Shown here: positions 52,317 through 61,857 of the stretch, one piece after another | How positions within the stretch are numbered: position 1 is the first letter of the stretch | Layout: the number at the start of each line of letters is the position of its first letter | Origin: Pseudomonas sp. Irchel 3A7 | GTDB lineage: Bacteria; Pseudomonadota; Gammaproteobacteria; Pseudomonadales; Pseudomonadaceae | Length of the DNA stretch: 64,000 bases | Reading direction: 5' to 3' | NCBI RefSeq assembly: GCF_900187565.1 | Contig: NZ_FYED01000007.1 | Coordinates: 186,001-250,000, forward strand | Made by a program: the position numbers and the translations under genes | The notes under the pieces: generated by a model | What the model was told of the DNA's origin: nothing | Database searches by the model: none | Seen by the model: only the letters and a program-made list of their open reading frames with translations

Positions 52317-54302
52317 GTGAGCAAAGTGGAGCACTGGGGTGGTATGCAAGTCGATCTCGATGTGGAGGAAGCGCAGGTAGCGGAGCTATCGCGCTTTCAA
52401 CAGGCAGTTTTTCAAGGGCGGCGACTGCGGCAGCTCGCTATCGGCCTCGGCGTGCTGGCGGCCATGGGGTTGGTGGTGGGGTTCTTTGTCGGGCTCTTTG
52501 CCTCGCAATCTCTTTGGCCGGCGCTGTTGTTCAATCAAAGCGCTGCGTTGCTGGTGTTGGTTGCCGGTTTGCAATCGGCCTGGTGGGTGACGCAATGGCG
52601 GGCGCGGGCGTTGAATCCCGTGGTGCCGGTGGTCGAAGCGCAAGAAGTCGAATCCCCGGTAGGCTGGTACGAACGACTGCTGGATCGCATAGGCCAGCGC
52701 TGGCTGCACATCCTCAAACAGATCGGTGCGCCAACGCTATGGCTCGGCGGTTGGGCATTGTTGGCGCTGCTTTGCGTTAAACAGGTCTGGAACCTTGGCT
52801 TGCCACCTGCCGCGCTGGGGTTGTCGGCCACTGTCGGCGCGGCCTTGGCCTTGTTGCTGGCGTTCGGTTTGCTGGTGCTGGAACGTCAACTGGCTCAGGA
52901 AACCCCGGCTCAGTGGCCTGAAGCCGGAGCGTTGGCGCAGCTGACTCGGGTGGCGATCATCAGCCTGGTGCTGGAAGCATTGTGCCTGTTGCTCGGCAAT
53001 GAAGCCTCGGTGTGGCCGGTGCGTCTGGCGGTGCTGATCGGCCTGCTGCCGGGACTGGTCGCGGTGGAGTTGCTGTTGCGCGCGGTGCTGTCGTTGTTCA
53101 GTCCCCGCCGTGAACAACTTGAACCTTCGTTGCTTGCGCGCAGTTTTGTTGCTGACATGCTGCGCTGGCCACCGCAGCCATTACTGGCGCTGCAGCACGA
53201 ACTGCATAACCGCTTCGGCATCGACCTGCGGCAGATCTGGGCTTTTACTTACATGCGCCGGGCGTTCTTACCGGTGCTGGCCGTTGTTGTTATCGTCGGT
53301 TGGTCACTCACCGGCATTCACGAAATTCCGCTGCAGGGGCGGGGCATTTACGAGCGTTTCGGCAAACCGGTGGCGGTGTTCGGCCCTGGTTTGCATGCCG
53401 GCTTGCCCTGGCCGCTGGGCCGGGTGCTGAGTGTTGAAAACGGCGTGGTTCACGAGTTGGCCACCAGCGTTGGAGAAACATCGGCACCCATACAGGCCGC
53501 CCCCGCTGAGGGTCCGGCGCCGCTCACGGCGAATCGGTTGTGGGATGCGAGCCATGTGAACGACAAATCCCAAGTGATCGCCAGCAGCCGTGCTGACAAG
53601 CAGAGCTTTCAGATCGTCAACATGGACGTGCGTTTCGTCTATCGCATCGGCCTGAGCGATCAGGCGGCACTGGCGGCGACTTACAACAGCGCCGATGTGC
53701 CGACACTGATCCGCAGCACGGCCAGCAGGATTCTGGTCCACGACTTCGCTTCCCGGACCCTGGACGGGTTGCTCGGAGAAGACCGGGTAGGGCTTGCCGA
53801 AGAGATCGGTCGCGCGGTGCAGGCGGACCTGAACACACTCGACAGCGGCGTGGAAATCCTTGCCACGGTGGTCGAAGCGATTCACCCACCGGCCGGGGCT
53901 GCCAATGCTTATCACAGCGTGCAAGCGGCGCAGATCGGTGCGCAGGCCCTGATCGCCCGAGAACGCGGAGCGGCTGCCGAAGCCACCCACCAGGCGCAAC
54001 TGCAGGCCAGCATCGCCCGCGATCAAGCGACGGCCAGCGCTCGTGAAATAAACGCGAGTGCGCAAGCAGCCGACCTCAAATTCAGTGCCGAGCAAAAAGC
54101 TTACGCCAGCGCCGGCCAGGCCTTTGTGCTGGAGCAGTACCTCAGTCAACTGTCCCAAGGCCTGGCCAATGCCAGGTTGCTGGTGCTCGATCATCGTCTG
54201 GGCGGCAGCAACAATGCGCCGACCATCGACCTGCGTACATTCACATTACCGGCTGATCCCGCGCCGTCACGTAAAACCGCTCAGCCAGGAGCTGCCAATT
54301 GA
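52317..54302 (+). CDS. Multi-spanning membrane protein with C-terminal SPFH (HflK-like) domain
   Basis: A 661-residue protein. About six hydrophobic segments lie between residues 40 and 330 (LAIGLGVLAAMGLVVGFFVGLFA, ALLFNQSAALLVLVAGLQ, LGGWALLALLCV, ALGLSATVGAALALLLAFGLLVL and others). The SPFH domain follows (IHEIPLQGRGIYERFGKPVAVFGPGLHAGLPWPLGRV; MDVRFVYRIGLSDQAALAATY) and then an Ala/Gln/Glu-rich coiled coil. HflK-like proteins build ring-shaped cages around membrane partners such as FtsH. Start GTG 52317; ATG 52344 is an alternative. It overlaps the next gene by 4 bases. First gene of a four-gene operon. Confidence 0.82.
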   Translation: MSKVEHWGGMQVDLDVEEAQVAELSRFQQAVFQGRRLRQLAIGLGVLAAMGLVVGFFVGLFASQSLWPALLFNQSAALLVLVAGLQSAWWVTQWRARALNPVVPVVEAQEVESPVGWYERLLDRIGQRWLHILKQIGAPTLWLGGWALLALLCVKQVWNLGLPPAALGLSATVGAALALLLAFGLLVLERQLAQETPAQWPEAGALAQLTRVAIISLVLEALCLLLGNEASVWPVRLAVLIGLLPGLVAVELLLRAVLSLFSPRREQLEPSLLARSFVADMLRWPPQPLLALQHELHNRFGIDLRQIWAFTYMRRAFLPVLAVVVIVGWSLTGIHEIPLQGRGIYERFGKPVAVFGPGLHAGLPWPLGRVLSVENGVVHELATSVGETSAPIQAAPAEGPAPLTANRLWDASHVNDKSQVIASSRADKQSFQIVNMDVRFVYRIGLSDQAALAATYNSADVPTLIRSTASRILVHDFASRTLDGLLGEDRVGLAEEIGRAVQADLNTLDSGVEILATVVEAIHPPAGAANAYHSVQAAQIGAQALIARERGAAAEATHQAQLQASIARDQATASAREINASAQAADLKFSAEQKAYASAGQAFVLEQYLSQLSQGLANARLLVLDHRLGGSNNAPTIDLRTFTLPADPAPSRKTAQPGAAN

Positions 54303-55342
54303 GCCAGTCTCATACTCACAATCACGATGACCACGCCGGCCACGATCATGGCCATGGCGGGCATCATCACCACGGTCACCATCATCACCATCATGGCGAT
54401 CCACAGGAGGCTGGTCCTTTTCCATGGCGGCGCATGGGCTGGGCGGCGTTGTTGGTGGCGTTCGCGGTTGCAGCGGCGAGCCTGGTGCAGGTGAGATCGG
54501 GGGAGGCCACGGTGATCACGCGCTTCGGCAATCCGTCGCGGGTGTTGCTTGAACCGGGTCTTGGCTGGCGCTGGCCGGCGCCGTTCGAAGCGGCCATCCC
54601 GGTTGACCTGCGACTGCGCACCACCTCCAGCGGTTTGCAGGACGTGGGTACGCGCGATGGCTTGCGCATCATTGTTCAAGCTTACGTAGCCTGGCAGGTG
54701 CAGGGCGACCCGGACAATGTGCAGCGCTTCATGCGTGCCGTACAAAATCAGCCGGATGAAGCGGCGCGTCAGATTCGTACATTTGTCGGCTCGGCGCTGG
54801 AAACCACCGCCAGCAGTTTCGACCTGGCCAACCTGGTGAACACGGACGCCAGTCAGGTGCACATCGCCGATTTCGAGGCGCAGTTGCGCCAGCAAATTGA
54901 TCAGCAGTTGCTCACCACGTATGGCGTGCGCGTGTTGCAGGTCGGAATCGAGCGTCTGACCCTGCCATCGGTCACCCTCACCGCGACGGTCGATCGTATG
55001 CGTGCCGAGCGTGAAACCATCGCCACCGAACGTACCGCCATCGGCAAGCGTGAAGCGGCACAAATTCGTTCTGCAGCCGAACGTGATGCGCGGATCGTGC
55101 AGGCCGATGCCACGGTAAAAGCCGCAGACATCGAAGCGCAATCACGCGTTGAAGCCGCGCAAATTTACGGTCGTGCCTACGCCGGCTCGCCACAGCTGTA
55201 CAACCTGCTGCGCTCACTCGATACCTTGGGTACGGTGGTGACGCCAGGGACAAAACTGATTTTGCGCACCGATGCTGCGCCATTCCGGGTGTTGGTTGAC
55301 GGTCCGCCAAGCCTCGATAACAAATCCGGGTCGCAACCATGA
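54299..55342 (+). CDS. SPFH (HflC-like) protein with histidine-rich N-terminus
   Basis: A 347-residue protein. Residues 1-33 contain 17 histidines, including runs of four and six, then a single membrane helix (MGWAALLVAFAVAAASLVQV) and an SPFH domain (SGEATVITRFGNPSRVLLEPGLGWRWPAPFEAAIPVDLRLRT), ending in a coiled coil (ERETIATERTAIGKREAAQIRSAAERDARIVQADATVKAADIEAQ) as in HflC. The His tract lies on the cytoplasmic side if topology is like HflC. Start is TTG 54299 overlapping the upstream stop (TTGA). The His tract suggests Zn, Ni or Cu binding, in line with the ATPase downstream. Confidence 0.85.
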   Translation: MSQSHTHNHDDHAGHDHGHGGHHHHGHHHHHHGDPQEAGPFPWRRMGWAALLVAFAVAAASLVQVRSGEATVITRFGNPSRVLLEPGLGWRWPAPFEAAIPVDLRLRTTSSGLQDVGTRDGLRIIVQAYVAWQVQGDPDNVQRFMRAVQNQPDEAARQIRTFVGSALETTASSFDLANLVNTDASQVHIADFEAQLRQQIDQQLLTTYGVRVLQVGIERLTLPSVTLTATVDRMRAERETIATERTAIGKREAAQIRSAAERDARIVQADATVKAADIEAQSRVEAAQIYGRAYAGSPQLYNLLRSLDTLGTVVTPGTKLILRTDAAPFRVLVDGPPSLDNKSGSQP

Positions 55343-56397
55343 GCGTGGTTCCACGTGGAACAAATGAATTGAGCAGTCCCTGGATTCAAGCGGGGCGACT
55401 GGCATTTCTCGCGTTGTATGCGGTGACGGTGTTGGCCGCTTTGGCGTGGGCGTTTTCCAATGTGCGGCAGATTGATCCGCAAAATCGCGCGGTGGTTCTG
55501 CATTTCGGTGCGCTGGATCGCATCCAGAATGCCGGGTTGCTATTGGCTTGGCCGCGGCCGTTTGAGCAGGTGATTTTGTTGCCCGCAGCCGATCGGGTGA
55601 TCGAGCGTCGGGTGGAAAATCTGCTGCGCAGTGATGCGGCTTTACAAGCCGATCGCGCCGCCAGTTTCGCCACACCCATCAGCGATGCGCTGGCAGGCTC
55701 CGGTTACCTGTTGACCGGAGATGCCGGGGTGGTGCAACTCGATGTGCGGGTCTTCTTTAAGGTGACGGATCCCTATGCTTTCGTGCTGCAAGGTGAACAT
55801 GTGCTACCGGCACTGGATCGCCTGGTCACTCGCAGCGCGTTGGCACTGACGGCGGCGCGTGATCTGGACACCATTCTGGTGGCGCGACCGGAGTTGATCG
55901 GTGCCGATAGCAAGGCAGCCGAAAGACGCGAGCGCTTGCGCGGTGATTTGGTGCAGGCCATCAATCAACGCCTTACCGAACTAACGGCGATCGGTCAGGG
56001 GCTCGGGATCGAAGTGGCGCGGGTCGATGTGCAATCGAGTTTGCCCGGGCCTGCGGTGAACGCTTTCAATGCGGTGTTGACGGCCGGCCAGCAAGCGGAC
56101 AAAGCCGTGGCCAATGCGCGCACTGAAGCCGAGAAGCTGACTCAGGCCGCCAACGAACAAGCCGACCGCACACTGCAAGTCGCTCACGCACAGGCGAGTG
56201 AACGGTTGGCGAAAGCCTCTGCTGATACGGCCACGGTGATGAGCCTGGCGAAGGCACAACAACAAGGCACCGACCCACAGATGTTGCTGCGGATTTACCG
56301 CGAACGGATGCCGAAAATTCTCGGGCAGGCGGGTTCGGTGACCACGGTTGATCCGAAAGACGATTCCCGCCTGATCATTCAGGGAGCTGCACAATGA
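55339..56397 (+). CDS. Third SPFH (HflK-like) protein of the operon
   Basis: A 352-residue protein: one N-terminal membrane helix (LAFLALYAVTVLAALAWAFSNV), an SPFH domain (IDPQNRAVVLHFGALDRIQNAGLLLAWPRPFEQVILLPAADRVIERRVENLL; VVQLDVRVFFKVTDPYAFVLQ) and a coiled coil (ADKAVANARTEAEKLTQAANEQADRTLQVAHAQASERLAKAS). Its first codons hold a parS-like palindrome that reads V-P-R-G-T. It overlaps both neighbours by 4 bases. Probably forms a mixed ring with the two other SPFH proteins, as HflK and HflC do. Confidence 0.83.
   Translation: MSVVPRGTNELSSPWIQAGRLAFLALYAVTVLAALAWAFSNVRQIDPQNRAVVLHFGALDRIQNAGLLLAWPRPFEQVILLPAADRVIERRVENLLRSDAALQADRAASFATPISDALAGSGYLLTGDAGVVQLDVRVFFKVTDPYAFVLQGEHVLPALDRLVTRSALALTAARDLDTILVARPELIGADSKAAERRERLRGDLVQAINQRLTELTAIGQGLGIEVARVDVQSSLPGPAVNAFNAVLTAGQQADKAVANARTEAEKLTQAANEQADRTLQVAHAQASERLAKASADTATVMSLAKAQQQGTDPQMLLRIYRERMPKILGQAGSVTTVDPKDDSRLIIQGAAQ
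55347..55362. promoter_or_regulatory. parS-like site at the 5' end of the third SPFH gene
   Basis: GGTTCCACGTGGAACA, one mismatch (first base) from the 16-bp palindrome, within codons 3-8. About 47 kb from oriC. Confidence 0.8.
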
Positions 56398-58292
56398 CTG
56401 CGCAAACCGCCGCTGCACCGAGCATGTTGTCCTCGGCCGAACAACGCAGCGCCGCTCGCCAATTGACCCTGGCCATGCTCGCCCTCGGCTTGCTCATACT
56501 CGGTTTGGTCTGGCGCTGGTTGTCGCCCGAGCAGACCGGTGTCAGCCAATTGCTGCTGGGTTTTGCTTCCGTGCTGGTGGCCGTCCCGGTCATGCGCTCG
56601 GCCTGGTACAGCTTGCGTTATCCGAGCCTGCACGGCATCACCGATCAGCTGATCGCATTGGCCATGCTCGGTGCCTGGGCGACCGGCGATCTGCTGACGG
56701 CGGCCTTGCTGCCGATCATCATGATCTTCGGCCATGTCCTGGAAGAGCGCAGCGTAATTGGTTCGCAGGAAGCCATTCGTGCCCTCGGCAAACTGACGCG
56801 CAGTCATGCGCGGAAGATTCAGGCCGACGGCTCCATCGTTGAAGTCGACAACGGCACGCTCAAGGCTGGCGACCGGGTGGAAGTGCGCGCCGGTGATCGA
56901 GTGCCAGCGGATGGCCTCGTACTCTCCGGTCAAGCGAGTCTCGATACCGCCTCCATTACCGGTGAATCAGTGCCGGTTGAGGCAGGCGTCGGCATGCCGG
57001 TGTTCGGGGGGGCGATCAATCTCGATGGCCTGCTGCGCATCGAAGTAACCCGCACCGGCCATGAGTCGACCCTCGGCAAAGTCATCGCGCTGATGCAAAA
57101 CGCCGAGCGTTCGAAACCGCCGATCACGCGGCTATTGGAGCGTTACGCCGGCAGCTACATGGTGTTGGTGTTGTTGCTGGCCGCAGTGACCTGGTTCATC
57201 ACCAACGATGCTCAGGCCATGCTCGCGGTACTGGTGGCGGCCTGTCCCTGTGCGTTGGTGTTGTCGGCGCCTGCTACCGCAATTGCCGGCGTAGCCGTGG
57301 CGGCACGACATGGGATTCTGATACGCAGCTCGGCGTTTCTTGAAGAGCTGGCAGACCTGACCTCGCTGGTGGTCGACAAGACCGGCACCCTTACCTTTGG
57401 CACCTTGCGCCTGCAATCCATCGACAGCCCGCTGGAGGATCGCACCCCTGTGCTGAAACTCGCCGCCAGCCTCGGTTCCGCCAGCAGTCACCCGGTCAGC
57501 CGGGCGCTGGCCGGGCTGGTGACACAGGAGCATTTTTTGCTGCTCACGGATATTCATGAACGTCAGGGCCTGGGTGTGGTGGCCATGACGGAGCAGGGTG
57601 AGGCTGCGCTCGGGCGACCGGAGCTGTTCGCTCAGTTGAAGATTCCCACTTCAACCGTTCCCGACCACGACGGCCCGATTGCCGGACTGGCACTCAACGG
57701 GGAGTTCCTCGCCTGGCTGCTGCTGGCCGACAGCGTGAAACCCGAAGCCAGGTTTGCCCTGAGCGAGTTGCGTGATCTTGGCTTGGGACGACAGCTGTTG
57801 CTCACCGGCGATCGCAAAAGCGTGGCGCATACGCTGGCGCGGGATGTGGGTATCAGTGATGTCGAAGCGCAGGCGTTGCCTGAGGACAAACTCAACCGTG
57901 TGTTGAAAGAAATTGGTAATGGTTTTCGGCCTATGGTGGTGGGGGACGGTATCAATGATTCGTTGGCCCTCAAGGCTGGCGTGGTAGGCGTGGCCATGGG
58001 CGCCGGCGGCGCGGACATCGCCCTGGCGTCGGCAGATATCGTGTTGATCGGCAGTGACTTGCGTCGTCTGGGGACCTGCGTGCGCTTGAGTCGCCAGTGT
58101 CGGCAAACCTTGCAGGTCAACGTGATCATTGGTCTGGGCTGGACCCTGGCCATCGTTGCCTTCGCTGCGTTCGGCTGGCTCGGCGCGGCCGGGGCAATGA
58201 TCGCGGCGTTGTTGCATAACTTCAGCACATTGCTGGTGTTGGGCAATGCCGGGCGTTTGCTGCGGTTTCAGGAACCGTTGCTCAAGCTATAG
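56394..58292 (+). CDS. P1B-type heavy-metal translocating ATPase with atypical membrane motif
   Basis: A 632-residue P-type ATPase. It lacks an N-terminal metal-binding domain. Actuator TGES (ITGESVPVE), the ion motif C284-P285-C286, phosphorylation DKTGTLT, nucleotide-binding SSHPVSRAL and GDGIND are all intact. The last helix reads AMIAALLHNFSTLLVLGNAGRLL: a His at the position where Zn ATPases have Asp, closer to the HEGST-type motif of P1B-4 pumps, although those have SPC instead of CPC. It overlaps the SPFH gene by 4 bases. It probably exports or loads a transition metal; which metal is not settled. Confidence 0.87.
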   Translation: MTAQTAAAPSMLSSAEQRSAARQLTLAMLALGLLILGLVWRWLSPEQTGVSQLLLGFASVLVAVPVMRSAWYSLRYPSLHGITDQLIALAMLGAWATGDLLTAALLPIIMIFGHVLEERSVIGSQEAIRALGKLTRSHARKIQADGSIVEVDNGTLKAGDRVEVRAGDRVPADGLVLSGQASLDTASITGESVPVEAGVGMPVFGGAINLDGLLRIEVTRTGHESTLGKVIALMQNAERSKPPITRLLERYAGSYMVLVLLLAAVTWFITNDAQAMLAVLVAACPCALVLSAPATAIAGVAVAARHGILIRSSAFLEELADLTSLVVDKTGTLTFGTLRLQSIDSPLEDRTPVLKLAASLGSASSHPVSRALAGLVTQEHFLLLTDIHERQGLGVVAMTEQGEAALGRPELFAQLKIPTSTVPDHDGPIAGLALNGEFLAWLLLADSVKPEARFALSELRDLGLGRQLLLTGDRKSVAHTLARDVGISDVEAQALPEDKLNRVLKEIGNGFRPMVVGDGINDSLALKAGVVGVAMGAGGADIALASADIVLIGSDLRRLGTCVRLSRQCRQTLQVNVIIGLGWTLAIVAFAAFGWLGAAGAMIAALLHNFSTLLVLGNAGRLLRFQEPLLKL

Positions 58293-58387
58293 GAGCGAGC
58301 TCTGCTCGCGAAAAACGTCCAGGTAACGCGCTCATTCAGGCAGGGCGCGTTATCGTTCACGTCCATCGCGAGCAGAGCTCGCTCCTA
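58290..58387. repeat. REP-type inverted repeat after the P1B ATPase gene
   Basis: Perfect 21-base arms (TAGGAGCGAGCTCTGCTCGCG and its complement) at both ends, starting within the ATPase stop codon, with an inner AACGCGC / GCGCGTT stem. May also serve as a transcription end point. Confidence 0.85.
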
Positions 58388-58573
58388 CAAATGGTTTACA
58401 GAACTGTGCGCCAAATCTGTAGTCATTTAGGGTAAGAGCGATCATTTCTGTGAATTCACGACGAATTTTCGGGTGCAGCAGCTTCATAGAAATCCGCTAT
58501 GAAATCGATAGGCAGCTATTTTTCCAGGATGGTCTAACCTCTCAGCAGACGTCTGAAACAAGGGGGATTTTCC

Positions 58574-59761
58574 ATGCTCGCGCAACTTCCACCGGCCTTA
58601 CAGAATCTGCAGTTACCGCTACGCCTGCGACTCTGGGATGGCCATGAATTCAATCTGGGGCCGACGCCCAGCGTCACCATTGTGGTCAAGGACCCACAGA
58701 TGGTTACCCAGTTCACCCATCCAAGCCTCAGCTCGCTCGGAGCAGCGTTTGTCGAGGGCAAGCTGGAGCTCGAAGGCTCTATCAGTGATGTGATCCGCGT
58801 GTGTGATGAATTGAGCCAGGCGTTGCGTGATGCGGATGAGGACAATCAGCCCGTCCGTACCGCCCACGATAAAGAGACCGACGCCAAGGCCATTTCCTAC
58901 CACTACGACCTTTCCAACGCCTTTTATCAGTTGTGGCTCGACAGCGACATGGCTTATTCCTGCGCTTATTTCGAGACCGGCAGCGAGTCGCTGGAGCAGG
59001 CCCAGCAGGCCAAGTTTCGTCATCTATGTCGCAAGTTGCGCCTGCAACCGGGCGAGTATTTGCTGGATGTCGGCTGCGGTTGGGGCGGCCTTGCGCGGTA
59101 TGCGGCCCGTGAATTCGGCGCGAAAGTATTTGGTATTACCCTCAGTAAAGAGCAACTGGCTTTAGCCCGTGAACGCGTGAAAGAAGAAGGTCTGGAGGAC
59201 ATGATCGAGCTGCAGTTGCTCGACTACCGCGACCTGCCGCAGGACGGTCGCTTCGACAAAGTGGTCAGCGTCGGCATGTTCGAACACGTCGGTCATGCGA
59301 ACCTGGCCGAGTACTGCAAAACCTTGTTCGGCGCGGTGAAGGAGGGCGGCCTGGTGATGAACCATGGGATCACCGCCAAACACACCGATGGTCGCCCGGT
59401 GGGACGCGGTGCCGGTGAGTTCATCGAGAAGTATGTGTTTCCCAACGGCGAGCTGCCGCACCTGTCGATGATTTCTGCCGAGATCAGCGAAGCAGGGCTT
59501 GAGATCGTCGATGTCGAAAGCCTGCGCCTGCACTATGCACGTACCCTGGATCACTGGAGCGAACGTCTGGAAGACAATCTCGAGGCCGCCGCGAAACTGG
59601 TGCCGGAACAAGCGTTGCGGATCTGGCGCCTGTACCTGGCGGGCTGCGCCTATGCGTTCGCCAGGGGCTGGATCAACCTGCACCAGATCCTTGCAGTCAA
59701 AGCGCACCCCGATGGCAGCCATGAACTGCCATGGACCCGGGACGACATCTACAACCCCTAA
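58574..59761 (+). CDS. cfa: Cyclopropane-fatty-acyl-phospholipid synthase
   Basis: A 395-residue SAM-dependent enzyme that adds a methylene group across double bonds of membrane phospholipid acyl chains. The SAM motif is [42 protein letters not shown] and MNHGIT are conserved catalytic blocks, preceded by [32 protein letters not shown] lies 9 bases upstream of the ATG. A TCTAACCT element about 34 bases upstream is a weak match to an RpoS -10, fitting stationary-phase control known for cfa. Its stop overlaps that of the convergent cls gene by 4 bases. Confidence 0.95.
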   Translation: MLAQLPPALQNLQLPLRLRLWDGHEFNLGPTPSVTIVVKDPQMVTQFTHPSLSSLGAAFVEGKLELEGSISDVIRVCDELSQALRDADEDNQPVRTAHDKETDAKAISYHYDLSNAFYQLWLDSDMAYSCAYFETGSESLEQAQQAKFRHLCRKLRLQPGEYLLDVGCGWGGLARYAAREFGAKVFGITLSKEQLALARERVKEEGLEDMIELQLLDYRDLPQDGRFDKVVSVGMFEHVGHANLAEYCKTLFGAVKEGGLVMNHGITAKHTDGRPVGRGAGEFIEKYVFPNGELPHLSMISAEISEAGLEIVDVESLRLHYARTLDHWSERLEDNLEAAAKLVPEQALRIWRLYLAGCAYAFARGWINLHQILAVKAHPDGSHELPWTRDDIYNP

Positions 59762-61197
59762 AGAATCGGCGAAATAAGCCGGGCGATCCGCATGCCGACC
59801 TGTTGCAGGCGTGCGGTCTCCCGGCCCTCTCCTTTGGCGATTTCGTGGGCCTGGGCGAAGTCATCGTTGAGCATCTGCTCTACTTTGGCGGCAAACGCGC
59901 TGTCGACCGTCAGCAGCATCACTTCGAAGTTCAAGCGGAACGAACGGTTGTCCATGTTGGCACTGCCGATGGCGCTGATTTCGCTGTCGATCAACACCAC
60001 TTTCTGATGCAGGAAACCGGGTTCGTAGCGGAACACCCGTACGCCCGCACGCACCGCTTCGAAGGCAAACAGACTCGAGGCCGCGTAGACGATACGGTGA
60101 TCGGGCCGTGACGGCAGCAGAATCCGTACATCTACCCCGCGCAGCACCGCCAGGCGCAATGCGGCGAATACGGCTTCGTCGGGTATGAAATACGGGCTGG
60201 TGATCCACACCCGTTCGGTCGCTGCGTGGATGGCTTCGACGAAGAACAGTGAACAGGTCTCGTAGGGGTCTGCCGGGCCGCTGGCGAGCATTTGGCACAG
60301 GACGCCGTCGTCCGGGTACTCCTCTGGCAGGATCAGCGGCGGTAACGATCGGGCCGCCCAGAACCAGTCTTCGGCGAAGGATTCCTGCATGCAGGCCACC
60401 ACGGGGCCGCGTACCTGTACGTGGGTATCACGCCAGGGCGCCAGCGGCGGTTTCTCACCCATGTATTCGTCGCCGACGTTGTGTCCGCCGACGAAACCGA
60501 GGATGCCGTCGACCACCACGATCTTGCGGTGGTTGCGAAAGTTGACCTGGAAGCGGTTCAGCCAGCCGCTGCGGGTCGCGAATGCCTTGACCTCGACACC
60601 GCCATCGCGCAGCGCCTGCACATAACGGTGGGGCAGGGAATGGCTGCCGATTCGGTCATAGAGCAGATAGACCGCCACGCCTTCGGCCGCTTTCTCCAGC
60701 AGCAGGTTATGCAGGCGCTGGCCGAGGCGGTCGTCATGAATGATGAAGAACTGGATCAGCACCGCTTCTTTGGCCTGGCGGATGGCGTTGAAAATCGCAT
60801 CGAAGGTGGCCCGGCCATTGATCAGCAGTTTCACTTCGTTGTTTGCCAGGCACGGCATGCGCCCCAGCTTCGGCATCGCCCTGAGCGACGCATAAGCATT
60901 GGAAGCGCGAGCGGTAAGCGCTTCTTCTACCCACGGCCGCCAATTGAGCTCGGAGACGGCTTTGCGCATTTCTTCGTTGGCCTGGCGCCGGGCCTTGATG
61001 TAACCGTCGAAGGTACTGCGGCCGAATACCAGATAGGGGATGAGCGTCAGGTAGGGCATGAAGACCAGAGACAAGGCCCAGGCGATCGAGCCTTGGGCGG
61101 TTCGAACGGTCAACACGGCGTGGATCGCTGCGATCGTGCCCAGGGAGTGCAGCAATGCGATGGTGTAGCCGAAAATATGGGGTCCAAAATAATCCAT
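59758..61197 (-). CDS. cls: Cardiolipin synthase (ClsA type)
   Basis: A 479-residue phospholipase-D-superfamily enzyme joining two phosphatidylglycerols into cardiolipin. Two N-terminal membrane helices (residues 8-30 and 36-58) are followed by two HKD motifs: [10 protein letters not shown] near residue 222 and [11 protein letters not shown] near 400. FRNHRK and [10 protein letters not shown] are family blocks. It is convergent and overlapping with cfa, so two membrane-lipid remodelling genes end at the same point. Confidence 0.94.
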   Translation of the reverse strand: MDYFGPHIFGYTIALLHSLGTIAAIHAVLTVRTAQGSIAWALSLVFMPYLTLIPYLVFGRSTFDGYIKARRQANEEMRKAVSELNWRPWVEEALTARASNAYASLRAMPKLGRMPCLANNEVKLLINGRATFDAIFNAIRQAKEAVLIQFFIIHDDRLGQRLHNLLLEKAAEGVAVYLLYDRIGSHSLPHRYVQALRDGGVEVKAFATRSGWLNRFQVNFRNHRKIVVVDGILGFVGGHNVGDEYMGEKPPLAPWRDTHVQVRGPVVACMQESFAEDWFWAARSLPPLILPEEYPDDGVLCQMLASGPADPYETCSLFFVEAIHAATERVWITSPYFIPDEAVFAALRLAVLRGVDVRILLPSRPDHRIVYAASSLFAFEAVRAGVRVFRYEPGFLHQKVVLIDSEISAIGSANMDNRSFRLNFEVMLLTVDSAFAAKVEQMLNDDFAQAHEIAKGEGRETARLQQVGMRIARLISPIL

Positions 61198-61330
61198 GGG
61201 GGGCAGCCTTGCTCCTGAAGATTCAATGCTTAACAGACCATGTTCCGGGCAGAATGTCGCTATTTAATTGGCCCATGAACCGAAGCCCGTGGCTGACGTC
61301 TAACGGCCACCATTGATCAGGAGTTACATG

Positions 61331-61852
61331 ATGAACGTTCGTTTGCTGGGTTTGGCCATTACGCTGGGTTTGGCACTTCCTGTGGCCGCTCAGGCGCAGA
61401 TGCTGCAGCCAGGTTTGTGGGAATTGACCACCAGCAACATGAAGGTCGATGACCAGAACCTGCCGGATCTGCAACTGATCCTCGGGCAGATACAAAGTCA
61501 GATGACCCCTGAACAGCGCGCGCAGCTGGAAAAACAGGGCATCACCATGGGCGGCAAGGGGATTCGCGCGTGCCTGACGCCGGAGCAGGTCAAGACCGAC
61601 GATATCCCGCTGACGGACCCGCAATCGGGCTGCAAGCAGGAAATCACCGACCGCACCGGTAACCAGTGGAAGTTCCGCTTCAGTTGCCCGAAAGCGCAGG
61701 GTGCGGGTGTTGCGACTTTCCTCAGTGACCGTGAGTTCACTACCAAGGTCAACGGCACGTTCAATGCCACCGGCCTCCAACAGAAGGGCAGCCTGGAAAG
61801 TCGCGCCGTGTGGTTGGGGCAGGATTGCGGGACAGTCAAGCCGAGAGCTTAA
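61331..61852 (+). CDS. DUF3617-type periplasmic protein
   Basis: A 173-residue secreted protein. The signal peptide is MNVRLLGLAITLGLALPVAAQAQ; the mature part (LQPGLWELTTSNMKVDDQN, GIRACLTPEQVKTDD, CKQEITDRTGNQWKFRFSCPKAQGAGVATF) matches DUF3617 proteins, with paired cysteines likely forming disulfides. AGGAG lies 7 bases before ATG 61331; ATG 61328 is an alternative. It stands alone and is followed by a REP pair. Function unknown. Confidence 0.8.
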   Translation: MNVRLLGLAITLGLALPVAAQAQMLQPGLWELTTSNMKVDDQNLPDLQLILGQIQSQMTPEQRAQLEKQGITMGGKGIRACLTPEQVKTDDIPLTDPQSGCKQEITDRTGNQWKFRFSCPKAQGAGVATFLSDREFTTKVNGTFNATGLQQKGSLESRAVWLGQDCGTVKPRA

Positions 61853-61857
61853 AAGCT

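Noticed and set aside
58450..58647. 65-codon open frame upstream of cfa
   Set aside because: It overlaps the cfa start in another frame and has no convincing ribosome site or similarity; the stretch is better read as the cfa promoter region.
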